64,000 nucleotides of DNA from Bubalus kerabau. Lineage: Eukaryota; Chordata; Mammalia; Artiodactyla; Bovidae. Each line of letters begins with the position of its first letter. Within the stretch, counting starts at the first letter, position 1. The notes under the pieces are model-generated. The model worked only from the letters and a program-made list of their open reading frames with translations. It was not told where the DNA came from and did no database searches. This document shows positions 20,553 to 31,723 of the stretch, piece by piece. Where the stretch lies: positions 42,247,001 to 42,311,000 of the forward strand of contig NC_073630.1 of the NCBI RefSeq assembly GCF_029407905.1, read 5' to 3'. The translations under genes and the position numbers were made by a program.

Positions 20553-22171
20553 TCACATGAGGTGGCCAAAGTACTGGAGTTTCAGCCCCCACATCATTCC
20601 TTCCAAAGAACACCCAGGACAGATCTCCTTTAGAATGGACTGGTTGGATCTCCTTGCAGTCCAAGGGACTCTCAAGAGTTTTCTCCAACACCACAGTTCA
20701 AAAGCATCAATTCTCTGGAGCTCAGCTTTCTTCACAGTCCGACTCTCACATCCATACCTGACCACTGGAAAAACCATAGCCTTGACTAGATGGACCTCTG
20801 TTGGCAAAGTAATGTCTCTGCTTTTGAATATGCTGTCTAGGTTGGTCATAACTTTACTTCCAAGGAGTAAGCGTCTTTTAATTTCATGGATGCAGTCACC
20901 ATTTGCAGTGATTTTGGAGCCCCAAAATAAAGTCTGACACTGTTTCCACTGTTTCCCCATCTATTTGCCATGAAGTGATGGGACCAGATGCCATGATCCT
21001 TGTTTTCTTAATGTTGAGCTTTAAGCCAACTTTTTCACTCTCCTCTTTCACTTTCATCAAGAGGCTTTTTAGTTCCTCTTCACTTTCTGCCATAAGGGCG
21101 GTGTCATCTGCATATTTCTCCTGGCAATCTTGATTCCAGCTTGTGCTTCTTCCAGCCCAGCGTTTCTCTTGATGTACTCTGCATATAAGTTAAATAAGTA
21201 GAGTGACAATATACAGCCTTGACAAACTCCTTTTCCTATTTGGAACCAGTCTGTTGTTCGTGTCCAGTTCTAACTGTTGCTTCCTGACCTTTATATAGGT
21301 TTCTCAAGAGGCAGGTCAGGTGGTCTGGTATTCCCATCTCTTTCAGAATTTTCCACAGTTTATTGTGATCCACACAGTCAAAGGCTTTGGCATAGTCAAT
21401 AAAGCAGAAATAGATGTTTTTTTCCGGAAGTCTCTTGCTTTTTTGATGATCCAGCAGATGTTGGCAATTTGATCTCTGGTTCCTCTGCCTTTTCTAAAAC
21501 CAGCTTGAACATCTGGAAGTTCATGGTTCACGTATTGCTGAAGCCTGGCTTGGAGAATTTTGAGCATTACTTTACTAGCCATGTGAGATGAGTGCAATTG
21601 TGCGGTAGTTTGAGCGTTCTTTAGCATTGCCTTTTTTGGAGATTGGAAAGAAAACTGACCTTTTCCAGTCCTGTGGCCACTGCTGAGTTTTCCAAATTTG
21701 CTGGCATATTGAGTGCAGCACTTTCACAGCATCATCTTTCAGGATTTGAGATAACTCCACTGGAATTCCATCACCTCCAGTAGCTTTGTTCATAGTGATG
21801 CTTTCTCAGGCCCACTTGACTTCACATTCCAGGATGTCTGGCTCTAGGTCAGTGATCACACCATCGTGATTATCTGGGTTATGAAGCTCTTTTTTGTACA
21901 GTTCTTCTGTGTATTAATGCCGCCTCTTCTTAATATCTTCTGCTTCTGTTAGCTTCATACCATTTCTGTCCTTTATTGAGCCCATCTTTGCATGAAATAT
22001 TCCCTTGGTATCTCTAATTTTCTTGAAGAGATCTCTAGTCTTTCCCATTCTGTTGTTTTCCTCTATTTCTTTGCATTGATCGCTGAAGAAGGCTTTCTTA
22101 TCTCTTCTTGCTATTCTTTGGAACTCTGCATTCAGATACTTATATCTTACATTTTCTCCTTTACTTTTCAC
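20553..22171 (-). pseudogene. BovB reverse transcriptase, decayed
   Basis: Pieces in several frames spell the RTE reverse transcriptase. KYLNAEFQRIARRDKKAF (22100 region) is the linker after the endonuclease. NKATGGDGIPVELSQIL (21790) and RSVFFPISKKGNAKERSNY (21650) are the N-terminal RT blocks. VQAGFRKGRGTRDQIANI (21500) is the block before motif A. The YADD catalytic motif survives at about 21105, but about 16 bases just upstream of it are missing compared with the copy at 51.9 kb. RT C-terminal text ends at 20553. Frameshifts near 21620, 21400 and 21000 destroy it. Confidence 0.88.
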
Positions 22172-22186
22172 TTCTCTTTTTCAGAG

Positions 22187-23114
22187 CTATTTGTAAGGCC
22201 TCCCCAGACAGCCATTTTGGTTTTCTGCATTTCTTTTCATTGGGGATGGTCTTGATCCCTGTCTCCTGTACAATGTCACAAACCTCAGTCCATAGTTCAT
22301 CAGCACTCTATCTATCAGATCTAGTCCCTTAAATCTATTTCTCACTTCCACTGTACAATCATAAGGGATTTGATTTAGGTCATACCTAAATGGTCTAGTG
22401 GTTTTCCCTACTTTCTTCAATTTATGTCTGAATTTGGCAATAAGGAGTTCATGATCTGAGCCACAGTCAGCTCCCAGTCTTGTTTTTGCTGATTGTATAG
22501 AGCTTCTCCATCTTTGGCTGCAAAGAATATAATCAATCTGATTTTGGTGTTGACCATCTGGTGATGTCCATGTGTAGAGTCTTCTCTTGTGTTGTTGGAA
22601 GAGGGTGTTTGCTATGACCAGTGTGTTCTCTTGGCAAAACTCTTTACCCTGCTTCATTCCATATTCCAAGGCCAAATTTGCCTGTTATTCCAGGTGTTTC
22701 TTGACTTCCTACTTTTGCATTCCAGTCCCCTATAATGAAAAGGACATCTTTTTTGGGTGTTAGTTCTAAAAGGTCTTGTAGATCTTCATAGAACCATTCA
22801 ACTTCAGCTTCTTCAGTGTTACTGGTTGGGGCATAGACTTGGATTACTGTGATATTGAATGGTTTGCTTTGGAAACGAACAGACATCATTCTGTCGTTTT
22901 TGAGATTGCATCCAAGTACTGCATTTCTGACTCTTTTGTTGACCATGATGGCTACTCCATTTCTTCTAAGGGATTCCTGCCTGCAGTAGTAGATATAATG
23001 GTCATCTGAGTTAAATTCACCCATTCCAGTCCATTTTAGTTCCCTGATTCCTAGAATGTCAATGTTCACTCTTGCCGTCTCCTGCTTGACCACTTCCAAT
23101 TTGCCTTGATTCAT
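22187..23114 (-). pseudogene. BovB AP endonuclease domain, one frameshift
   Basis: Two overlapping frames (23114-22644 and 22675-22187) make an APE-type endonuclease, which in RTE elements nicks the target DNA. Visible motifs are IRELKW (catalytic Glu block), VQVYAPTSNTEE-like IQVYAPTSN, GDWNAKVG (Asp/Asn block), NQIDYILCSQRW, and the terminal SDHELLIAKF (Asp-His pair). All catalytic blocks are present, but the frame changes between 22675 and 22644. A further start-side segment, 23453-23160, lies upstream of the usual domain. Confidence 0.88.
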
Positions 23115-23579
23115 GGACCTAACATTCCAGGTTCCTATGCAATATTGCTCTTTACAGCATCAGACCTTGCTTCTATCACCAGTCACATCCACAGCTGGGT
23201 ATTGTTTTTGCTTTGGCTCCATCCCTTCATTCTTTCTGGAGTTATTTCTCCACTGATCTCCAGTAGCATATTGGGCACCTATTGACCTGGGGAGTTCCTC
23301 CTTCAGTATCCTATTATTTTGCCTTTTCATACTCTTCATGGGGTTCTCAAGGCAAGAATACTGAAGTGGTTTGCCATTCCCTTCTCCAGTGGACCACATT
23401 CTGTCAGACCTCTCCACCATGACCTGCCCGTCTTGGGTTGCCCCACAGGGCATGGCTTAGTTTCATTGAGTTAGACAAGGCTGTGGTCCTAGTGTGATTA
23501 GATTGACTAGTGATTATGGTTTCAATGTGTCTGCCCTCTGATGCCCTCTTGCAACACATACCGTCTTACTTGGGTTTCT

Positions 23580-23925
23580 CTTACCTTGGACGTGGGGTAT
23601 CTCTTCATGGCTGCCCCAGCAAAGTGAAGCTGCTGCTCCTTACCTCGGAGGAGGGGTATCTCCTCACCCCCACCCCTCCTGACCTTGGACGTGGAGTAGC
23701 TCCTCTCAGCCCTCTTGCGCCTGCACAGCCACCACTCCTTGGATGTGGGGTTGCTCCTCTTAGCCGTCACCCCTGGCCTCGGGTGGAGGGTAGCTCCTCC
23801 AGGCTGCCGTCCCTGACCTCTGACGTGGGGTAGCTCCTCTCAGCTGCTCCTGCACTGTCGCAGCCTAGCACTCTCCGCTGCCGCCCCTGACCTTGGACGT
23901 GGGGTAGCTCCTGTTGGCCACGCTT
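23580..23925 (-). repeat. BovB 5' leader array of degenerate repeats
   Basis: About seven copies of a motif related to GACGTGGGGTAGCTCCTCT (plus strand) start near 23590, 23650, 23690, 23743, 23782, 23821 and 23897. Unequal spacers read CCTGACCTTGG or similar. GC-rich and CpG-bearing. In RTE elements this leader is the likely promoter region, but no promoter motif is defined here. Confidence 0.8.
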
Positions 23926-23960
23926 CGGGGACGTCCGTCACAGCCAGAGCAGTTCTGCTG

Positions 23961-24796
23961 CAGGGTCCGTCTTCTACAGCAGGGATCAATAAACTTCTTT
24001 TTTTCTCAATATTTTTCAACACTGCCAACTTTTCCCTCTTTGAAACATTGTCTTCTTGCTTATTTTTCTTTTTAGTCCATTAGTCCAAAGCAAAGGGAGA
24101 TTAAAGTTAAGCAGAAACTCCGCCATCTTCTCTCACACTGCACTTGCCTCCGAGAAGAAAACAGGATGGGTTGATTCTATTCGCATGCCCCTTGTGCCCT
24201 TCTGAGGTCTAAATTTTCATTATCTAGTTAACACAACAAATTCACTGAGTATCTGCTCTGTGAAAGTTACTCAGTATAAGAAATCTGCCTAATACACTGA
24301 GAAGGGAAATGAACACAGTTTGAGATCAAGTTTTCAGGCTTTCTGAAACTCACATCAGGAAATATGACCTGACAAATACCCATGTGCTTTGAGGGATGTT
24401 GAGATAGTGTGTTTGAAATTGATTGTCATAGAAATGAGAACAGCATATATATAAGAGGGTCATTTTCTTCCCGGGTTCCTGTCACATCCACTTCAGCAGC
24501 CAATTCCTCCTCCTTGGTCAAATATAAGCTCTTTTGGATTGTCATTTCCTCTACCTACTGGGACATGAAATTGTCAGCCACATACATATACCTTTAATAT
24601 TAGAGCTAAAGTGATGCATGTCTGAGGAGAGGTGATGGACATAATCCTACAGGAATTCAGAGACAAAGAAGTTGCCTGCAGCAACCTCTTTGCTTCTTTC
24701 CTTGCTATACTTTACTCTAAACCCATGCTACCCAGGGTTCTAGAAACATAAGGTTTCTCATGAGTTGGACTGTAGTTGGAGTAAAGTCACAGAAAA
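23961..24796. other. Sequence 5' of BovB, no gene seen
   Basis: The first 50-200 bp may still be BovB leader. The text CTCCGCCATCTTCTCTCACA near 24118-24137 is GC-richer than the rest. Beyond about 24200 it is AT-rich and unrecognised. Confidence 0.4.
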
Positions 24797-25222
24797 ATTT
24801 TACAGAGTGAAGTAAGCAAGAAAGAAACACATCAATGCAGTATACTAACACATATATATGGAATTTAGAAAGATGGTAATGATAACCCTGTATGCGAGAC
24901 AGCAAAAGAGGCACAGATGTATAGAACAGTCTTTTGGACTCTGTGGGAGAGGGCGAGGGTGGGATGGTTGGGGCGAATGGCATTGAAATATGTATAATAT
25001 CATATGTGAAATGGATCGCCAGTCCAAGTTTGATGCATGATACAAGGTGCTTGGGGCTGGTGCACTGGGATGACCCAGAGGGATGGGATGGGGAGGGAGG
25101 TGGGAGGGGGGTTCAGGATGGGGAACACGTGTACACCCGTGGTGGATTCATGTCAATGTATGGCAAAACCAATACAATATGTAAAGTAGTTAGCCTCCAA
25201 AATAAATAAAAAGAAAAAAAAA
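24797..25222 (+). mobile_element. Ruminant L1 3' UTR and poly-A tail
   Basis: Carries TATATATGGAATTTAGAAAG, GATGGTAATGATAACCCTG, GTGCACTGGGATGACCCAG, a G-rich GGGAGGGAGGTGGGAGG patch, and CCAAAATAAATAAAAAG with an A-run at the end. It is the same 3' UTR as the minus-strand L1 at 6171-6859. Only the UTR and the last ORF2 bases are present. Confidence 0.92.
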
Positions 25223-26249
25223 AACACCGTAGATCTGAAGCGATATTGTTTTTACAAACTGTCATTTTTTACAAGTGTTTGACTTAAAAACAAATGTGGT
25301 TACAGTGAAACTACAAATATCCTTCTCCATGGTTATCTGATAGAAAAAAAATTATTTCTTCAGTGCAAATATTATCTGAATTCCTTAAAAACATTCTGTT
25401 TGGACATTGGATAATTGTATACATGCCAAACATCCTTCATTTTAAGTTAACTAGAGTTTCAAATTAACTCGTTTTCTTAGCTGATCTGTACTGTTTACTT
25501 GAAGGACAAAAATAAAAATAGGTTAAAATGAGTTTTTAGAGAGACCCGTAACATAACATGACAAATACAGATTTAGGACTTCTTTGGCTCAGAGGTCACA
25601 TGGAGTCACTACTTGGTCCCTGCTATGGACTGAACTGTGTCTCCCGCAAATTCATATGCTGAAGCCCTAACCTTCAATGTGCTCATCTTTGAAGATGAGC
25701 TTTGTGAGATAATTAGATAAACATTCTCAGTTTTATGGTACAAGCTTTCATGTCTTTCTCAGCAAATATTTATCCATGATTTCAACACTCGATTTCCTAG
25801 TATATTTATGCTCCTGTGGAAGAAACAAGAAATAAAACCACAACTTCTTAATGGCCTATTTTTCTTCTCAGGATTGCTCCAAGATCTTCTTTCTACTCTC
25901 CACTTACCCTTCTCTAGGGCTGCCACTTCATTTGGCTTCCAGCCTTGACTTAGTCTCATCTCTCCTCTCTGCACTGTGAGAAGGAGTTTTGTATTCTGTC
26001 TCCATGGGTTTGACTGATGGAGCAGCTTCCAAGCCACATGTTGATAGGAGGATGACTCTCCTCAAAACTACAGAACGTGTCCTTTCTCCATTGTATTTTC
26101 TTCTATACCAGCTCTTTGGAATCTTCTTTCTCTCATCCCAAACTTCCTTGAAATGTCATTTTTAGTCATGAGAAGTAACAGCTGAAAATTTTAAATTAGC
26201 TATAAGTTTTCATCTGGTTCAGTCCTAGTTATATTCCTAGTCTCCCTTG
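25223..26249. other. Single-copy DNA with an MLT1 start
   Basis: Apart from the MLT1 piece at 25619-25760, nothing is recognised. The 92-codon minus frame at 25759-26037 has no motif. Confidence 0.45.
25619..25760 (+). mobile_element. MLT1 LTR fragment (ERVL-MaLR), 5' part
   Basis: GCTATGGACTGAACTGTGTC, CAAATTCATATGCTGAAGCC and CCTAACCTTCAATGTG match the first third of MLT1-type LTRs. The downstream part has been lost or is too diverged to see. No internal viral genes are present. Confidence 0.65.
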
Positions 26250-26782
26250 TTGTTCAATCACTCAGTTGTGTCTGACTCTTTGAGAGCCCATGGACTGCAG
26301 CACACCAGGCTTCCCTGTCCTTCACTATCTCCTGGAGTTTGCTCAAACTCATGTCCATTGAGTCAGTGATGCTATTTAACCATCTCATTCTCTGCTGCCC
26401 TCTTCTCCTCCTGCCCTCAATCTTTCCCAGCATCAGGGTCTTTTCCAGTGAGTCAGCTCTTCACATCAGATGGACAACTGCAGCTTCAGCTTCAGCATTA
26501 GCCCTTCCAGTGAATATTCAGGATTGATTTCCTTTAAGGTTGACTGGTCTGATCACCTTACAGTCCAAGGGACTCTCAAGAGTCTTCTCCAGCACTAGAG
26601 TTTGAAAGTATCAATTTTTCGGCACTCAGTCTTCTTTATGGTCCAGCTCTCACATCCATACATGACTACTGGAAAAACTACAGCTTTGACTATATGGACC
26701 TCTGTTGGCAAGTGATGTCTTTGCTTTTTTATATACTTTCTAGGTTTGTCATAGTTTTTCTTCCAAGGAGCAAGTATCTTTG
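26250..26782 (-). mobile_element. BovB LINE 3' end, older copy
   Basis: The 3' tail is at 26250 (TTCAATCACTCAGTTGTG). Runs back to TTCTTCCAAGGAGCAAGTATC, i.e. into the RT thumb/C-terminal coding region. It is more diverged than the other copies (GCACTAGAGTTTGAAAGTATC), with several small indels. Strongly 5'-truncated. Confidence 0.92.
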
Positions 26783-26824
26783 GCTACTCTGCTTACTCAG
26801 CCTAGATATATTCACTATTACTCA

Positions 26825-26980
26825 AACTCACCTAGCACAAACCACCAAGAGCCTTTGAACTGGCTGGTCCCTCTTCCTGGACTGTTCTTTCCTCAATTGT
26901 GCCCCATAGTCACTCTTCTTTTTTACATCCTTTAATAAAATGTCTTACAGAAGTCACCTAGCCCACGGTACTCCATGCTT
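26825..26980 (+). mobile_element. L2 LINE fragment
   Basis: TGGTCCCTCTTCCTGGACTG, then TCTTTTTTACATCCTTTAATAAAATGTCTTACAGAAGTCACC, resembles the L2 3' region (CTTCCTGGAATGC..., AAATGTCACCT). Divergence is high. Confidence 0.5.
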
Positions 26981-27628
26981 ATTGTTTTAAAATACAGTGT
27001 ATTCATAGAAAATTTGCTATACAATAAGGCCAACAGATCAGGAAAAAATTACCATTGAAAATAGAGCTCATTATTCATAATTCCCAAGGGGAGGGGACAT
27101 GCACAGCAGCTCAGGGTCTGTTACTAGACTGAGGAAGTTCTAGTAACTGTGGGCAAGAGCCTTTATTGTGGTTTCCAAGTGAAGAAATAGACAAGCCAAG
27201 GCAAGCATGTTTAGGATTGATCAGTTTGAATAATTTCAGTAGGCTCTGATACATAGGGGCTGTCTCTAGGTGTCTGGCACCTGGCCCTGGAGTGATTAAG
27301 GAAGGTGGATAGTGGCTTGGAGTGTTTAAGCCCAATAAAGGTAGTGGTTGAGGGTATAGACCATGGCTTAGCTGGTTCATATTTGAAAAGCATGCCCTAG
27401 GAAGGAATATTCTGCCCAAGGAGGTGTGAAAGGTAATGAGGGAGGTAGAAGGCCAAGGCAAGATGACTCAGGCATGCTATTGGTTTGTCCAGAACACGGT
27501 GCATCTAGCATGCGCTTGTCAGGCAGATATTATAACATCACATTCACAGATGCTATTAACTTTGTTAACATATCAGCACTCCTAATTCCCCTTACTCTAG
27601 TTTTTTTTCTATAGAATTTTATCACCTG
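26981..27628. other. Single-copy DNA, no gene seen
   Basis: Unrecognised sequence. Open frames at 27111-27461 (minus) and 27426-27614 (plus) lack any motif and I do not call them. Confidence 0.45.
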
Positions 27629-28017
27629 CTGAGCACTGAAGAATTGATGCTTTTGAACTGTGGTGTTGGAGAAGACTCTTGAGAGTCCCTTGGACTGCAA
27701 GGAGATCCAACCGGTCCATTCTGAAGGAGATCAGCCCTGGGATTTCTTTGGAAGGAATGATGCTAAAGCTGAAACTCCAGTACTTTGGCCACCTCATGCG
27801 AAGAGTTGACTCACTGGAAAAGACTCTGATGCTGGGAGGGATTGGGGGCAGGAGGAGAAGGGGACGACAGAGGATGAGATGGCATCACCGACTCGATGGA
27901 CATGAGTCTGAGTGAACTCCGGGAGTTGGTGATGGACAGGGAGGTCTGGCGTCCTGTGATTCATGGGGTCGCAAAGAGTCGGACACGACTGAGTGACTGA
28001 ACTGAACTGAACTGAAC
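27629..28017 (+). mobile_element. BovB LINE 3' end, 5'-truncated
   Basis: Starts at GCTGAGCACTGAAGAATTG, runs through the C-terminal RT coding region, and ends at ACTGAGTGACTGAACTGAAC. An 11-base block coding for the LDG in RWLDGI is missing (GATGAGATGGCATCACC), which distinguishes it from neighbours. Confidence 0.93.
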
Positions 28018-28048
28018 ATATCATACCATACATATCATACTGTGTATT

Positions 28049-28261
28049 TGTTGTTGTTCAGTCAATTAGTTGTGTCCAAATCTTTGTGACCCCAAGAACC
28101 ACCAGGCTTCTCTGTCCATGGGATTTCCCAGGCAAGAATACTGGAGTGGGTTGCCATTTCCTTCTCCAGGGGATCTTCACAACCCAGGGACTGAACCCGC
28201 ATCTCTTGCATCTTTTGCATTGGCAGGTGGGTTCTTTACTAGTTGAGCCATTGGGGAGGAC
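28049..28261 (-). mobile_element. Bov-tA SINE, minus strand
   Basis: The tail is at 28050 (TTGTTCAGTCAATTAGTTGTG) and the head at the high-coordinate end (GTCCTCCCCAATGGCTCAAC on minus). It is an old copy. It lies 32 bp from the BovB end. Confidence 0.88.
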
Positions 28262-28336
28262 TCATTGTTTATTACCTGTCTCTTCTTTATACTATAAGCT
28301 TTGTGAGGATAAGAAATCTTTTATTTTCTTGACTGG

Positions 28337-28523
28337 TAGTGCATGTTAGTCACTCAGTTGTGTCCAACTCTTTGTGACCCCATGGACTCCTCTGTCCATG
28401 GAACTCTCCAGGCAAGAATACTGGAGTAGGTTGCCATTCCCTTCTCCAGGGGATCTTCGTGACCCAGGGATCAAACCTGGGTCTCCTGCATTGCAGGCAG
28501 ATTCTTTACCATCTGAGTAACTG
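28337..28523 (-). mobile_element. Bov-tA SINE, minus strand
   Basis: Standard tail-body-head order on minus. About 15 bases are missing in the body near ATGGACTCCTCTGTCC, where GACTGTAGCC-type text is usual. The outermost head bases are absent. Confidence 0.9.
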
Positions 28524-28962
28524 ATAGTACCTAAACCTAGAATAATACCTAGCATGTGTACATGCTCAGTAACTATCTATTGCATAAGCACTCTTAACTC
28601 TGCAATCTATAAACTGTTGGCATTACGTGTCATGTCCCAACCAAGATCCTGAAATGCTGTACTCTGGCGGAAGGTCTCTCTGGACCCTGATTATTTATGG
28701 AGGGGGACAGGACATTCTCGACTCTGAAACAAAATCTAACTGCTTGAAAGACCTTGGCCTTAGTCTATTTAATTTCAGTTTGTTTTTATATTGAAGATGC
28801 TGGACAGAATCTATGTAACAATATATTTAGTATTCTAAACTCAAGGTCCCATAAGCTGCTTTCTTTGTTAACATAGTCCCGTGCTTTTTTACCTGTTATT
28901 TTCAGGTTATTTTGAATTCAAGTCAGGAAGTGGTGTATCTGTGCACACATATACCATATGTG

Positions 28963-28994
28963 GATGTGTGTGTGTGTGTGTGAGAGAGAGAGAG
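28963..28994. repeat. (TG)n(AG)n compound microsatellite
   Basis: About nine TG units are followed directly by AG units, then a G-rich stretch. Confidence 0.9.
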
Positions 28995-30924
28995 CTGGAA
29001 GGGGGAGGTGGGGGGATAGTGTGCACACATTTCTGCAGATATGTCAGGAGCAGAGGGCTCACAATGCTATCACTGCAACCTGTGATGTCTTCTTTTCTAG
29101 TAAATCTCAATGTTCCTTTTCATATTTTGAGGAGTGATTACCATGGAAACTATAATAAAGTGTGAAAGCATTGTGGCTTTATATTCTCCACCTAGAGCCT
29201 CTAACAAAGAGACCTCACAGATACTTAACTTCCTAGTCTATTCTTGCTAATTACACATTCGTGTTTATTTTATGCAATGAAAATAGAGAGACCTGTGTTG
29301 TTAATGTCATTGTTAATAGTCAGTGTTGACAATGTTGTCTTTTTCACTTGCAATACTCACAAACTCAGCTTTGGTTTTGGATTTCCAAGGGAAAATATAA
29401 AATATGATATCTCAATAAAATTATTATGTCGCCTTGGAAAATTTTCCTGAATTTAACCATATTTCTCATTTCCTGTTTTTTAAAAAATTTTTCACTTCTA
29501 TGACAGAATGAGAATAATATTTTAAATATCTCATATGGTAGGAATAATATGACAAATGTTGTCAAAACATTATGGAGATCAGTCTATGCTAGAGGGTTTT
29601 TTTTTAACCACCTGCTTTATCAAAAAAATAAGAACTCCACACTGAGAAAAAATTATTAAAACATACTTGGTATGCTTGGAACTAGAGACTTTGCCTTTTG
29701 TTGTTAAAATATACTATAAAGATGGAGTGTCTGGAGAAATGAAATCCATTTTGCTTTTTCATTGCTGTGCATAATATGCTGAGATATAACAATTGCCATT
29801 TGGACCTCTTCCTATGCTGTCTGTATTTGCACAATATGCCTTCTGCTAGGCATGATAATGAATGATAAAAAATTATACCAGTTGGTGGCAATGTTGTTTT
29901 CACAGCAGTGGTCACTTGTTAAAACCACAAGTCTATGCTTATTTTCTCCTTATTAATTCTGTTATTTTGAGTTTCCATCATGTGCTACAAGTGATTTCTG
30001 GCTTGAAAATGAAGCCAGGTTTCTATAACCCCCAACTATTCATCTTGTTATCTTTAAATCTTTTTCATTACTGAAGGCAAACTAAACATGAAATAATAAA
30101 TAGCAGGATTATGTGGGATGAAAAAGCAAATTCTGAAGACCACAGGAAACTATATCAAACATTGCCTTGCTTCATCAGAAATTATACATACATGCAATGG
30201 AAAGCAATTCTGAATCCTGATTCTCAAATGCCTTTCATCTGTTATTCTGTTTTAAAATTTATTACTTAATAGACAGAATATGTGGTATTTAGTGAAAACT
30301 TCCCTAAACATCAATTTTTATCCAGCTAAACTCAGAAAACTTTCCAAGACAAGAAATTGATAAAGTTTAACTGTGTAAATGTATTTCATGTATAGAATTG
30401 ATAAATGTGATACAAGAATACATCTAGTGGATGGAAAATGAGCACCTCCATTCTTTGGCCTCAACTTGTGCTAGAATTCTTTACCTTCTGGCTCAGACTT
30501 CAGTTTTGACCAATAAATCTTTTCAAATCACATCCCAATTTGGATTAATGTTTATGCCTCAACTGTTACCAACTTCTGCAATACCTATTCATATCTCTAC
30601 TGTTGTACTTGCCTCAACTTGATTTACATTGATTATTTATGCAAACATGTTATTTCCCTTAGATATCAATTTAATTCCACAAAGTTTATTAGACACTGAC
30701 CATGTGCTAATCACACTGCTGGATGTCAGTATAGTGAACTTTGCAGAGTCCATAGTGGAGTCTTATTCAGTTCTGTATCTCTTTGTTTTTCTTAGCATCA
30801 TGAAACGTCATTATGTGTTCACTGACTTTGATGAGATTAGAGCTTTCATATTTAAAGGATAATGATGGTGAATTTATTTCTTGAGTAATTGCAAGTGTGA
30901 AAACCTAGTATCAAGAACCAAAAA

Positions 30925-30942
30925 TTGGGTTGGCCAACCCAA
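30925..30942. repeat. Perfect 18-bp palindrome resembling fused mariner ends
   Basis: TTGGGTTGGCCAACCCAA is its own reverse complement. TTGGGTTGGCCAA is, from memory, the outer end of a mariner terminal inverted repeat common in ruminant genomes. Two such ends overlapping over TTGGCCAA would give exactly this string. No TA target duplication is visible, so this origin is an inference. Confidence 0.6.
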
Positions 30943-31094
30943 GAGATGAGCCAATTAAAAGGAAATGGATTGACACTCAAGTACCAGGAAGAAAGCAGGG
31001 GGACGAGCAACAGAATGGAGCTTGTGGGTTCATCAAGAGAATAGAGAGTGAGGGAAACAATGACAGAAGCAATCACAGAAACAAACACTGTCAC

Positions 31095-31195
31095 ATTTCT
31101 ATTATGTGCATCCTATGAATTAACTCATTTAATCCTCCCAACAATGTCCAAGGTGGGCATTAATCTCGCTCTCCCCATTTCACAGACAGAGGACC
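31095..31195 (-). mobile_element. MIR fragment, minus strand
   Basis: AACTCATTTAATCCTCCCAACAATG, then CCATTTCACAGACAGAGGACC, is the reverse of the MIR 3' half (CATTTTACAGATGAGGAAAC is typical). Confidence 0.7.
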
Positions 31196-31666
31196 TTGTA
31201 GACGCTATTGTAGTGGCCTATCTGAATTCCAATTCCATTTTTTCCTGTCTATCAGTACTTTGATTTAGTTCAGATATTCACGCTTTCCTAATGCAGAGAA
31301 AATTCCTCCTGAAAATTGATACCATGTGCAGCTCTAGAAGGGTCCCTGTTGATTTAATGATAACTCCATTCCTTGCAAGTGAGTCGTTCAGGAACTCAGG
31401 CCTCAGGTGTTAAGCCAATGGCACTGCCTGGGCAGAGGAACTGGTTTAGGAATAGACATATGATCTGGCTTAGACTGAAGACTAGCTGAAGATTCCTAGG
31501 AAAATAAATCTTTCATTCTGAAGAGAGAGAGATCCGGAAGCAAATCTCTCATTTCCTGTCAATAGTGAACACATAACATATAGTGTCAGAAACTGCTCCA
31601 AATATTTTCCACTGTGAAAAAACTAGAGACAACTTCAGGTGTGATGAGCTAATGCATTTACTGTCT

Positions 31667-31723
31667 AAAATGTCAATTTGGGTCAGAGTGTTTGAAAAAT
31701 GTCAATTTGGGTCAGAGTGTTTG
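31667..31723. repeat. 29-bp-period perfect tandem duplication
   Basis: The 28-base unit beginning AAAATGTCAATTTGGGTC occurs at 31667-31694 and 31696-31723 without a mismatch. It is recent. Confidence 0.92.

Larger units (their letters stand above)
20339..23960 (-). mobile_element. Near-full-length BovB (RTE) LINE, decayed
   Basis: The 3' tail is at 20339 (GTTCAGTTCAGTCACTCAG on plus). The element reads through the RT C-terminus, RT core, AP endonuclease and a 5' leader, to a GC-rich repeat array ending near 23930. The span of about 3.6 kb fits a full-length BovB with an expanded 5' array. The 5' boundary is uncertain (23930-24010) and I see no target-site duplication. Frames shift many times, so no active protein is possible. 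This is the likely donor type for the Bov-tA and BOV-A2 copies in the window. Confidence 0.93.

Noticed and set aside
22108..22332. Hydrophobic plus-strand frame as a membrane protein
   Set aside because: It is antisense to BovB and its apparent hydrophobicity arises from T-rich complement sequence. The same artefact occurs at 53576-53881.
23580..23925. CRISPR-like repeat array
   Set aside because: The repeats are degenerate, unevenly spaced and continuous with the BovB leader, and the host is a mammal.
27111..27461. 116-codon minus-strand frame
   Set aside because: No motif, no conserved context and two overlapping alternative frames. Length is within chance for this composition.
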